40,672 nucleotides of DNA from Botrimarina hoheduenensis. Lineage in GTDB: Bacteria > Planctomycetota > Planctomycetia > Pirellulales > Lacipirellulaceae. The notes beneath the pieces are model-generated. The model had not been told where the DNA came from. It saw only the letters and a program-made list of their open reading frames with translations, and ran no database searches. The position numbers and the translations under genes were made by a program. Location: the NCBI RefSeq assembly GCF_007859815.1, contig NZ_SJPH01000005.1:1-40672 (forward strand), given 5' to 3'. Each line of letters starts with the position of its first letter. The stretch's first letter is position 1. Of this stretch, positions 1 through 7,424 are shown piece after piece.

Positions 1-105
1 GCTCCGGGCCCTGCTCAGCCTACGGCTTCGCAGGCCCCTCCGCTCCAGCTGCCCAACGGACTACCATCTAATCATCCCGATTCTCTCATAGCGACTGGCA
101 CATAG

Positions 106-372
106 ATCGGGGGAAGACCACTTGCTGGTTCTATCTCTGGAGCTGCTGGTGGATTAGCTGATGAGACATGTGATGCAGCGTTTTCTAACTTTGGTGGTTC
201 AGATGATGGGTTTGATTGGGAAGGGGTTGCAGGTGGAGCAGTAGGCGGAGCTGTGGTCGGCGGAGCAGCTGGACAAGCCGGCGGTGCAATGGACGACGCA
301 GTTGATTTCAGTTTCGGATTTAATGTTGGTATCTGGGGTGGACTTGGCAACAGTGCTGGTGGCGATGAGTGA
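106..372 (+). pseudogene. 3' end of a broken gene encoding a glycine-rich protein tail
   Basis: Frame 1 is open from just after a TAG at 103-105 to the TGA at 370-372 and encodes a glycine/alanine-rich tail with repeated GGAVGGAVVGGAAGQAGGA-type spacing and an acidic end (GGDE). Such glycine-zipper-like tails are common at the C-termini of RHS-type or other large secreted polymorphic proteins, but no RHS core motif is visible in the available bases, so the family is a guess. The in-frame stop and the changed reading frame upstream suggest a decayed gene or a recombined tail. It overlaps by 8 bases the start of the next gene, which implies translational coupling. Confidence 0.3.
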
Positions 373-646
373 TAAGCACGATGTACCTCGGCTGTCTTCC
401 CGACTCGTTGCTATTACCTGGATGGCTAGCTGTGGTTTCTTATTGGTTCTCGGTGCAGCGACGACTTTTCATTTGATCGTTGTTGGGGTTGAAGAGGTCA
501 CCGGCGTGGCATGGATTAATCGGTGGCGGCGTGTATTCCAGCTTCTTGCTTCAGGTCTAGCACTGCATTGGTTTATCTACGGATTGCTAAACGTTGCCGG
601 GAAGAGTCTCCAAGACGAAGGCAACGGCAAGTCCAATTCTGCATGA
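365..646 (+). CDS. Small two-helix membrane protein, unknown function (possible immunity partner)
   Basis: A 93-residue product starting at the ATG at 365, which overlaps the stop codon of the upstream glycine-rich frame. An ATG at 284 in the same frame lies deep inside that upstream frame and is less likely. Two hydrophobic stretches are visible, about residues 14-42 (WMASCGFLLVLGAATTFHLI) and 57-78 (FQLLASGLALHWFIYGLL), separated by a basic linker INRWRR; the C-terminus is short and hydrophilic. The family is not recognised. A small membrane protein directly coupled to the 3' end of a large secreted-protein-like gene is the layout of polymorphic toxin/immunity pairs, which is inference only. 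Base composition is more AT-rich than the rest of the window, which fits horizontal acquisition. Confidence 0.55.
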   Translation: MSDKHDVPRLSSRLVAITWMASCGFLLVLGAATTFHLIVVGVEEVTGVAWINRWRRVFQLLASGLALHWFIYGLLNVAGKSLQDEGNGKSNSA

Positions 647-730
647 CCTGAGATAAGCCTCAGTCGTCGTTGGAGTACGTTTCAGGCTTTCCGGCCGGGT
701 GCCAGTAGGAAGCCACGCGATAAGGTCAGC

Positions 731-1024
731 TTAGGGTGTATAATCACACGGATGTGGGCGGTACCCTTCCTTCAAGATCTCCATGTCGAGCGCCTGATTG
801 GCCACCAGCCGCTTCAGCCTCGCGTTCTCCTTCTCCAGCGAACGCATCTGCTTCGCCAGGTCGGGGGCCATGCCCCCGTACTTCTGACGCCAGCGGTAGT
901 AGGTCTGCTCGGTGATCCCGAGCGTCTTGCAGATCTCGGGGACCTTCGCCCCTTTACCAAGAGCCACGTCCGCCTGACGCAGCTTCTCGATGATCTGCTC
1001 CGTCGTGTGCCTTGTCCGCTTCAT
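731..1024 (-). pseudogene. IS3-family transposase OrfA, 3'-truncated
   Basis: The product has the helix-turn-helix OrfA pattern of IS3 elements (IS2/IS407-like): [38 protein letters not shown], then the leucine-zipper-like LEKENARLKRLVANQALDMEILKE. In intact elements this is followed by a few residues and then by OrfB with the DDE integrase core. Here homology stops after LKE (about position 760), the frame runs into an unrelated ten-residue end, and no OrfB is found, so this is a remnant. A ribosome-binding GGAGG lies about a dozen bases upstream of the ATG. It abuts, head to head, an IS5-type remnant, suggesting successive insertions. Confidence 0.8.
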
Positions 1025-1097
1025 CGAAAGAATCCTCCAAAAACCGGGGACCGCCCGGCACGAGATTCTCTCACTCAGAGTGGCTCTGTTTCAGGGG

Positions 1098-1660
1098 GGA
1101 AGACCAGCAGGCCGACGGCACGTGGGAGCGGCTGCACGACAAGCTCCGCGACCGGGTGCGGAAGAAGGCGGGGCGGAAGCCCAAGCCGTCGGCCGCCGTG
1201 CTCGACAGCCAGACCGTCAAGACGACCGAACAGGGCGGGCCGCGAGGCTACGACCCCGGGAAAAAAAGCCGTCGGCCGCAAGCGGCACTTGGTCGTTGAC
1301 ACGCTGGGGCTGGTCTGGTCCCTGGTGGTCACGCCGGCCGACGTGCAGGACCGCGACGGGGCGAAGCTGGCCCTCACCGAGTTCCGCTCCGCGGTGAAGT
1401 TCCCGGACCTGATCTGGGCGGACACGGCGTACCGGTCGGTGGTCGGCTGGGCGTTGGTGAAGTGGCTGTGGGCGGTAGAGATCGTCACGCGGCCCCGCGG
1501 GCGGTTCGTGCTGCAGAAGAAGCGTTGGATCGTCGAGCGGACCTTCGGCTGGCTCAACCGCTCACGGCGACTGTCCAAGAGCTTCGAGCGAACGGTCGAC
1601 TGCGACGAAGCCTTCCTCCGCGTCGCCATGATCCACCTGATGGTCAAACGACTCGCTTAA
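1098..1660 (+). pseudogene. IS5-family DDE transposase, N-terminally truncated and frameshifted
   Basis: Homology begins near [19 protein letters not shown] and proceeds through [21 protein letters not shown] in frame 1, then continues as [15 protein letters not shown] in frame 2 to a TAA at 1658-1660. The DDE residues appear present: D in VLDSQTVK, D in IWADTAYRS and E in WIVERTFGWLNRSRR. The frame change falls in a run of seven A at 1261-1267; one A fewer would give a continuous frame. Some members of this IS group use slippery A runs to fuse OrfA and OrfB, so this could be slippage or a simple indel. About 100 N-terminal residues expected for the family are absent, so the copy is dead in any case. 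Confidence 0.8.
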
Positions 1661-1681
1661 ACGGGTTATTGAACAGGCTCT
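1098..1681 (+). mobile_element. IS5-family (IS427-like) insertion sequence remnant, left end missing
   Basis: Contains the 3' two-thirds of an IS5-type transposase and, 3' of its stop, GGGTTATTGAACAGGCTC (about 1663-1680), which looks like a right terminal inverted repeat for this IS group. A matching left terminal repeat (GAGCCTGTTCAATAACCC) is not found between the IS3 remnant and the transposase, so the left end is lost. Confidence 0.7.
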
Positions 1682-1891
1682 AAGCCGTTAGCCGGGTGAT
1701 TCCCCCTTTAAAGCCTCTCTCGTCACAACTCGCCAAGACGTGGCTTCACGGACCGATGATCGGGGCACCAGATGCTGTGCCGGAGCAAGATACTGACGGC
1801 GAAGTCTGCCCGATTATCCGACCGACCCCACCAAACCAGACAGCGTAAATCTCTTGCTTAAAGCAACTTACGGATTCAACGCCAGAAGAAG

Positions 1892-1964
1892 TGGACAGGG
1901 GGGGGATCGAACCCCCGACACCAGGATTTTCAGTCCTGTGCTCTACCAACTGAGCTACCTGTCC
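1892..1964 (-). tRNA. tRNA-Phe (anticodon GAA)
   Basis: The minus strand folds as a full cloverleaf: acceptor GGACAGG/CCUGUCC, D arm with AGCUCAGUUGGUAGAGC, anticodon loop CUGAAAA reading GAA, and T arm GGGGGUUCGAUCCCCCC. The discriminator is A and CCA is not encoded. The 3' end faces left, towards the insertion-sequence debris and the AT-richer stretch, as expected if this tRNA was an integration site; no second copy of its 3' end is visible in the window. Confidence 0.95.
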
Positions 1965-2289
1965 GCCGAGTCCACGCCTTGGGCACCGCGGACCACCACC
2001 GCAATGACGACCGCCAGCGACTGAAGCGTAGGTAAGTGATCATAACCACCCCGGCGGTGCTGTAAACGGGCCGTCATCGGCGGATAGCCTTTCGGCGGTT
2101 TCGGCACCGTCGGTCGTGGCGAGGGAGACGATCGCAACGATTGAAGAGAACGAGACCGGCACATCGTTGACCGATGGGCCGAAGGCGGTTCGACTCCTGG
2201 AGCAGGGCGTTCGCTAGGCGCACGCCCCAATCAGCCCCATCAGCAATTTTCCGCCCCGTTTTTACGCCACCAGATCGAGGCTCCCGAGC
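1965..2289. other. Non-coding gap between tRNA-Phe and the phosphatase gene
   Basis: No convincing gene, repeat or structured element seen. It must hold the tRNA promoter (minus strand) and that of the phosphatase gene (plus strand); no clear -35/-10 pair stands out. Confidence 0.4.
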
Positions 2290-3720
2290 GTGTTTCGCCC
2301 CCTGAATCTTACCGTTACGACGCGCCGCACAGCTCCTTCTTGTGCCCGCGGAATCGAATTGGTCCTCAAGTGCCTCATCCTGGTAGCTAGTCTTTGCGTG
2401 GTGCCTTCCGTGTCGGCTCACCAGGACCACGGCCAGGCCAGCCTCCGCGGACCGTACCCCGCCGCCAAGCAGTACGCCCCTACGCCCGTGCCGGACCGGT
2501 TGTGCCTGTCCTGGAGCAGCGATCCGGCGACCACCATGGACGTCTGCTATCGAACCGATGCCGGGGTGACCCAAACGCTGTGCGAGTGGGCGATCGGACG
2601 GGACTTGGTCGGCAACGCAAGCACCGGCGGAATCCAAGACGCAGCCCGCACGCAGGGCATTAACGAACCGTTTGTGACCAACGCGGGGCCTTGCCGGATG
2701 CACACGGTCCGGCTGCAAGGACTGACGCCTAAGACGCGTTACGCCTACCGGGTCGGCGATGGGGTCAATTGGTCCCCGTGGAACCATTTCAGCACCGCGA
2801 GCGATTCGGCCGAACCCTTTGAGTTCCTCTATTTCGGCGACGCGCAGAACGCGGTTCGCTCGCTCTGGGCACGGGTGCGGCGTGAGGCGCACAACGACGC
2901 CCCCCGAGCGGCCTTTGCCCTGCACGCCGGAGACCTGATCAATAACGCTAACGCCGATGGCGAGTGGGGCGAATGGCACGAAGCGGCCGGTTGGCTGAAC
3001 GCGACCATTCCGACCGTCGCCACCCCCGGTAACCATGAATACGCCCTGGCGATCGGCCGCCGCAAGCTTTCCAAGCACTGGCGGCCATCATTCTCCCTGC
3101 CAACGAACGGTCCTGAGGGGCTCGAAGAAACCTGTTATTGGTTTGACTACCAGGGAACTCGTATCGTCTCGCTCAACACGAATGAACGGCTGAAAGAGCA
3201 GGCTGCTTGGCTGGACAACACTCTGACGGAGCTGCCCCCCGCCCGATGGACGATCGTCACGTTCCATCACCCGGTGTATTCGGCCGCCAAGGACCGCGAC
3301 AACCCCGAGGTCCGAGCGCTGCTCAAGCCGCTTTTCGACAAGCATCGGATCGATATGGCGCTGCAGGGGCACGACCACGCGTATGCCCGCAGCGGGCTAG
3401 GCGGACCGGAAGCGGCCGCAACGGTCGGAACGCATAACGTCGCCCAGGGAGTCCGCGGCCAAAACGGGCGCACCGTCTACGTCGTAAGTGTTAGCGGTCC
3501 GAAAATGTACCCGCTTACGGAGACCTGGGACGCCAGTCGAGTGGCTTCGGGCACGCAGCTGTACCAAACGATCCGTATCGAACGGGACCAACTCCGCTAT
3601 CGGGCCTATGAAGCCAGCGGCGAGCTTTACGACGCCTTCACGCTGCAAAAGTCGTCTCCCGGCGAGGTCCTCTTGAAGGAGGAAATCCCGGCAACTCCCG
3701 AGCGCCGCCGCAATCTATAG
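2290..3720 (+). CDS. Secreted purple-acid-phosphatase-like metallophosphoesterase
   Basis: 476 residues from a GTG. A basic N-terminus is followed by a hydrophobic signal segment (about 24-43, LVLKCLILVASLCVVPSVSA) with a plausible cleavage near SAHQ, so the enzyme is exported. Residues about 60-170 resemble the fibronectin-III-like domain of purple acid phosphatases (LTPKTRYAYRVGDG). The metallophosphoesterase core follows with dinuclear-metal motifs: FGDAQ (D184), HAGDLINN (D215), PGNHE (N248-H249), FHHPVYS (H326/327) and GHDHAYAR (H361, H363). The family hydrolyses phosphate esters, often for phosphate scavenging; the substrate here is unknown. It stands alone, with the NhaR-like regulator gene following in the same direction after 158 bp, probably as a separate unit. 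Confidence 0.88.
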   Translation: MFRPLNLTVTTRRTAPSCARGIELVLKCLILVASLCVVPSVSAHQDHGQASLRGPYPAAKQYAPTPVPDRLCLSWSSDPATTMDVCYRTDAGVTQTLCEWAIGRDLVGNASTGGIQDAARTQGINEPFVTNAGPCRMHTVRLQGLTPKTRYAYRVGDGVNWSPWNHFSTASDSAEPFEFLYFGDAQNAVRSLWARVRREAHNDAPRAAFALHAGDLINNANADGEWGEWHEAAGWLNATIPTVATPGNHEYALAIGRRKLSKHWRPSFSLPTNGPEGLEETCYWFDYQGTRIVSLNTNERLKEQAAWLDNTLTELPPARWTIVTFHHPVYSAAKDRDNPEVRALLKPLFDKHRIDMALQGHDHAYARSGLGGPEAAATVGTHNVAQGVRGQNGRTVYVVSVSGPKMYPLTETWDASRVASGTQLYQTIRIERDQLRYRAYEASGELYDAFTLQKSSPGEVLLKEEIPATPERRRNL

Positions 3721-3750
3721 CATAAGGCTATAACACACGATAGCTATAAT
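3716..3750 (+). promoter_or_regulatory. Small dyads and a TATAAT-like -10 upstream of the LysR gene
   Basis: Starting at the stop codon of the phosphatase gene, TATAGC-ATAAG-GCTATA (3716-3732) forms a 6-bp dyad, and another AT-rich block TAGCTATAAT (3741-3750) contains a perfect TATAAT. An ATA-N12-TAT spacing is also present, reminiscent of LysR-type operator halves. No good -35 is visible at 17 bp, and the start codon lies about 130 bp downstream, so the assignment is tentative. Confidence 0.3.
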
Positions 3751-3878
3751 GCGACGCTCGCAGGAATTACTCTCCCGTACTGAAGAAACTAGGTTTTTTA
3801 TCCGACTAAAGGTGTCCCGCCCTGTCATTCGATTGATATAAACTAATCGAAAGCATAACCAACGCGCGAGATACCTAT

Positions 3879-4823
3879 ATGCTGCGGCGACACCAAACCA
3901 AACTTGAGCGGCTCAACTTCCACCACCTGTTCTACTTCTGGGTGGTGGCCGAAGAGGGGAGCGTGACCGCTGCCAGCAAGCGACTCAACCTGGCTCAACC
4001 GAGCGTCAGCTCACAAGTGCGCAAGCTCGAAGAAGAGCTGGGCGGCGAGCTCTTCGAAAAAGCGGGCCGCGGCCGCGTTCTCTCGCAGCTGGGCCGCGAA
4101 GTGCATCTGCATGCGGAGCGGATTTTTGGCGAGGGCCAGCACCTTGTCGATTTCCTCAACGGAAAAGCGAGCAAGAAGCCGACACGGCTGGTGGTGGGCG
4201 TGCCGAACTCCATGCCGAAGCTGCTTGCTTATCGGCTGCTCAGGCCCGCTTACCAACTTGACCGGAGCGTCGAGCTGGTCTGCTTGGCGAGCCAATACGA
4301 AGACTTGCTCTCGGATCTCGCGCTCAACCGCTTCGACCTGGTTCTAGCGAGCGTGCCTATCGCTCCGCATGTAAAAGTGCGGGCCTTCAATCATCTTCTA
4401 GGCGATTCAGGGCTGGCCTTGTTCGGCACCAAGGCGCTAGCGGACCGGTACCGCGCGGGCTTCCCTCACTCTCTGAACGAAGCCCCCATGCTCTTGCCTG
4501 CCGCGGGGACTGAGTTGCGCAGAACCCTGGACTACTGGTTCCAGCAGCTCGGAATAGCGCCGTCGTGCGTTGGCGAGTTTAACGACAGCGGCCTGCTCAA
4601 AGAGTTTGGCGGTGCTGGCCAAGGGCTCTTCGCCATCCCCGCGGTGATCCAGGCCGAGGTTTGCCAACAGTACGGAGTTGAGGTCATTGGCGAGGCGTCC
4701 GAACTACGCGAGTCAGTTTACGCCATCACTCAACAGAAGCGGATCGTCCACCCGGGTGTACAAGCCATTGTGAAAGCCGCACGGGACACGTTCCTCGTGC
4801 AGACAACCGGGGAACTCTCTTAA
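3879..4823 (+). CDS. nhaR: LysR-family transcriptional regulator, NhaR-like
   Basis: 314 residues. The N-terminal winged helix-turn-helix (about residues 11-72) reads LNFHHLFYFWVVAEEGSV and AASKRLNLAQPSVSSQVRKLE, very close in pattern to NhaR, the LysR-type activator of the Na+/H+ antiporter gene nhaA in enterobacteria. The remainder is a periplasmic-binding-protein-like effector domain; FNDSGLLKEFGGAGQGLFAIP matches the NhaR segment EFDDAALMKAFG. No antiporter gene lies beside it here, so its target is elsewhere or different. It probably responds to Na+ or pH, by family analogy. The 5' region is about 160 bp with small dyads that could be its own operator. Confidence 0.85.
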   Translation: MLRRHQTKLERLNFHHLFYFWVVAEEGSVTAASKRLNLAQPSVSSQVRKLEEELGGELFEKAGRGRVLSQLGREVHLHAERIFGEGQHLVDFLNGKASKKPTRLVVGVPNSMPKLLAYRLLRPAYQLDRSVELVCLASQYEDLLSDLALNRFDLVLASVPIAPHVKVRAFNHLLGDSGLALFGTKALADRYRAGFPHSLNEAPMLLPAAGTELRRTLDYWFQQLGIAPSCVGEFNDSGLLKEFGGAGQGLFAIPAVIQAEVCQQYGVEVIGEASELRESVYAITQQKRIVHPGVQAIVKAARDTFLVQTTGELS

Positions 4824-4975
4824 GTGCCTGATCGGGTTGCATCGGCAACGACCCTTTGGCATGGGGCGGCAAGGCTCCATCACGCCGCCAAGAGCCGACC
4901 AAGCTGCCAAGAGCCGACCGACGCCCCCTCGGCCATGATCGATCAGCAACCATCGCGATCAGGCTCTACGCCCGA

Positions 4976-5866
4976 TCAGTCGGCCATCACAAACATGCCA
5001 CCGATGTCGTAGAAAGGGCTACACGCAGAGCAGCGCATAACTTTCGCGACCACGCGAAGCTGTTGCCGGGGCAGCAGCGTGGCGTTCCAGGTTAGCGCCA
5101 AGAAGGGAGAGTTTGTCGCCCGAGTGTGCAGCATTCGCAGACCACTCTCGGAGATGTCACGCATCGCGAGCTTGAAGGGCTCACAGATCGGCCGCCACAG
5201 CCTATCAACCGGCGTCGCCACCACGGTTGTGAAACAGGTCGCACGCGCCTTGCGGCGTTCGTTGTGCTGCGGCACAAAACCCGCCGATTCCTCACCCGCG
5301 GCCTCGCTCTCGGCGAGTCGGCGGATGAACTGCTGGATCGCTGGCGGAGGATCCGGGAGTTCGTCAAAGTCGCCGAACACGGTATCGAGTCGCTCGCCGT
5401 ACAGTTCGGTCAATTCCTTGAGCGTCAGCTCAACCTGCTTCAAGAAGCTGACCTTCGTCGGTGCCGGCATCGCTTTGGCGGCCGAGCGGGTACGCGTGTT
5501 GTCGATCATTGCCACAACTTTTGCGGCGAGCACGTCGTAGCTAATGGGCTTCTGCAAGACGTCGTAGACGCCGCGGCCCATCAAGTCGCGGACAAGGCGG
5601 GCATCGGTTAAAGCGGTCAGCACCATAACCTGTGGCGGCCGGTGCAATGCCAGCACATCGCTGCACAGCGCATAGCCGTGCCGCTGTGGCATCCGCAGGT
5701 CGGTCAGTATCGCGTCGTATTCTCGCTGATCGATCAGCTCCATGGCGGTCACCCCATCGCCCGCCTGATCGCAGGCCAAACCGGCGGCCGACAGAGCACG
5801 AACCGTAAGACGACGAACTTCGGGCTCGTCATCGACCACCAAGACACTGTGAGGATGATTAACCAT
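4976..5866 (-). CDS. Response regulator with receiver and PilZ domains
   Basis: 296 residues. Residues about 7-122 form a receiver domain with the acidic pair D12/D13, phosphoacceptor D56 (ILTDLRMP), T84 (MVLTA) and K106 (LQKPI), so it should be phosphorylated. After a linker, residues about 200-290 look like a PilZ domain with both cyclic-di-GMP-binding motifs, RxxxR at R204-R208 (RRKAR) and DxSxxG at D237-G242 (DISESG). The protein would thus integrate a phosphorelay with c-di-GMP and act through protein contacts, since no DNA-binding or enzymatic output is present. It starts 5 bp after the stop codon of the kinase-like gene, so the two are co-transcribed. Confidence 0.85.
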   Translation of the reverse strand: MVNHPHSVLVVDDEPEVRRLTVRALSAAGLACDQAGDGVTAMELIDQREYDAILTDLRMPQRHGYALCSDVLALHRPPQVMVLTALTDARLVRDLMGRGVYDVLQKPISYDVLAAKVVAMIDNTRTRSAAKAMPAPTKVSFLKQVELTLKELTELYGERLDTVFGDFDELPDPPPAIQQFIRRLAESEAAGEESAGFVPQHNERRKARATCFTTVVATPVDRLWRPICEPFKLAMRDISESGLRMLHTRATNSPFLALTWNATLLPRQQLRVVAKVMRCSACSPFYDIGGMFVMAD

Positions 5867-5871
5867 TGCGT

Positions 5872-7071
5872 TTAAACCTCCTCTGCCATGCTGAAGGGCA
5901 GGGCAGTTGTCGGTACCGCAACGCCGATGGAATTACGCTTGAGCGCCACTTTACTAAGGGGGAGCCAAACCCGATACGCGGTGCCCCCCTCTCGTTTCGC
6001 TAAGCGTTCTAAGGAGCCGCCGACGCGGTTCACAATGTTCTGGGCGATTGCCAAGGGCAATGCCGCCTTGGCAGACTCAATTTCAACCTGGCTGATACGC
6101 TCGTAGAGGGCGGATTCGTTCCTGATCGCCGCTTCCCCGGCGTGATCTTCAACCGCAAGCAAGATTCGCGCGTAGGCACCCATCGAGGGCGGGTTGCCCG
6201 CTGAACCGACTAAGTCACTGGCATTCGGCATCCGGTCGCACCGCAGAACGAACCGTCGGCCCTCGCCAAGGCTCTCGCGAAGGTGAACACACAGGTTCAG
6301 CAGCGCCATCCGGGCGGTAGCGTTCATGCCGATGATCGGCAGCGGCTGGGCGGCAATGGCCACCGACATCTCAATCTCTGGCTCAAAGATCGGCCGAACA
6401 AGCGCGCTCAGGTCGCTGACGATCTCGTTGAGATCCAGCAGTTCGTTCGGGTCATCTTCGGCTCGCGAGAAGCGCAGCAAACGTGTGGCGATATCGGCAG
6501 CGCGGTCGGTAGCGGCGAGCGCCTGGAACAGGTCGTCACCGAGCGGTGTGTCCGGGTCGACCCCTTGATAAGCAAACGATGTATAGCCGCGAACCACGTG
6601 CAAAACATTCTTTAGTTCATGGGCGATGCTGTCGGAGAGGCTGCCGATGGCTCGGCGGCAGTGCGTGTCATTCTTGCCACCGAGAGGGGGGCCCCCCTCG
6701 CCGAGCCGTACCCGCAGCACTCCCGAAACATGCGTGACCCGGCCCTGCGAGTCACCCGTCGCTTGAAAGTCGGCCTCGAGCGCGTCGCCGGTTGGTCCGT
6801 TATCCGTTAGCAAGGTGTTCGTTATTCCAACACCACCGCGAGCGACCAAAGCCCTGAGACTTTTCGAAGCGTTAGCTCCGAGTACGGCGAGAAATTCGCC
6901 TTCTGGGCGCGTCTTGGCCCCGGCAGCTCTCCCGAGCAATCGCCAAGTGGCATCTTCCGCCCAAACGGTTTGCTCAAGGGGCTGCCACTCAAACAGCGCG
7001 GCACCCGCCCCCTGCGATGCTCGACAGCGAGCCGCTGCTTCGCCGGCAGTTTTCTGCAATGAGGAGGTCAT
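5872..7071 (-). CDS. Histidine-kinase-like sensor with degenerate ATP-binding domain
   Basis: 399 residues, no membrane helix seen, so cytoplasmic. The N-terminus (about 20-125) is PAS-like (ALFEWQPLEQTVWAEDATWRLLG). The dimerisation/phosphoacceptor helix is clear: SDSIAHELKNVLHVVRGY with H151. The catalytic domain is damaged: the N box, usually NLCVNARDA, reads NLCVHLRES (Asn replaced by H263), and the G1 box expected as DTGxGI is DHAGEAAI. The C-terminal GGSLERL...GTAYRVWLP pattern is retained. It may have weak or no kinase activity and act as a phosphatase, scaffold or phosphotransfer partner for the adjacent REC-PilZ protein; this is inference. First gene of a two-gene operon, divergent from the GGDEF gene. 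Confidence 0.82.
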   Translation of the reverse strand: MTSSLQKTAGEAAARCRASQGAGAALFEWQPLEQTVWAEDATWRLLGRAAGAKTRPEGEFLAVLGANASKSLRALVARGGVGITNTLLTDNGPTGDALEADFQATGDSQGRVTHVSGVLRVRLGEGGPPLGGKNDTHCRRAIGSLSDSIAHELKNVLHVVRGYTSFAYQGVDPDTPLGDDLFQALAATDRAADIATRLLRFSRAEDDPNELLDLNEIVSDLSALVRPIFEPEIEMSVAIAAQPLPIIGMNATARMALLNLCVHLRESLGEGRRFVLRCDRMPNASDLVGSAGNPPSMGAYARILLAVEDHAGEAAIRNESALYERISQVEIESAKAALPLAIAQNIVNRVGGSLERLAKREGGTAYRVWLPLSKVALKRNSIGVAVPTTALPFSMAEEV

Positions 7072-7424
7072 GGCAGGCCAGGGGTATCGCGAGGGGAATT
7101 ATTAGGCGCGAGCCTTAGCGTCAGACAACCGGTGCTTGGCCGTCGTAATGAAACTAGTTTCCCAAAAGCGGCACGCGGGCGGCCGTACGGCAATCCGTCT
7201 AAGAACGGCCTTTATTAGCAGAGCCCGAGCAATCGGCTTCATCGGCCTCATTCGCACAACCTGCAGGCAGTCAACATCCGGAAGGATGCAGCACCGCGCT
7301 TATCCGCAGTACTTCTTTGACAGGCAGTAGGAGAAACCTACGTTTCGGGGCTCCAAGTATTGATTGACCGACTTCTGCCCCGGGGTCGGGTCCGCACCTG
7401 CTCCAAACGAACGCGATCGCAGCC
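7072..7424. other. Divergent promoter region between the kinase-like and GGDEF genes
   Basis: 353 bp without a convincing gene. It must carry promoters for both directions. A TTGACA occurs at 7317-7322 on the plus strand but is followed only by a weak TACGTT at 16-bp spacing. No repeats seen. Confidence 0.4.

Noticed and set aside
72..350. Minus-strand Pro-rich frame
   Set aside because: It is the antisense of the glycine-rich tail, whose Gly/Ala codons read as Pro/Ala; no start signal.
752..1095. Plus-strand start of the long frame that ends in the IS5 transposase
   Set aside because: This part is antisense to the IS3 orfA; only the portion after about 1268 in that frame is transposase.
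1746..1949. Minus-strand open frame with VEHRTENPGVGGSIPPLS
   Set aside because: This is a well-known false protein read through a tRNA gene and its flank; it overlaps tRNA-Phe.
2074..3078. 334-codon minus-strand frame opposite the phosphatase gene
   Set aside because: Arg/Gly-rich shadow of a GC-rich gene, no domain pattern; the plus strand encodes clear metallophosphoesterase motifs.
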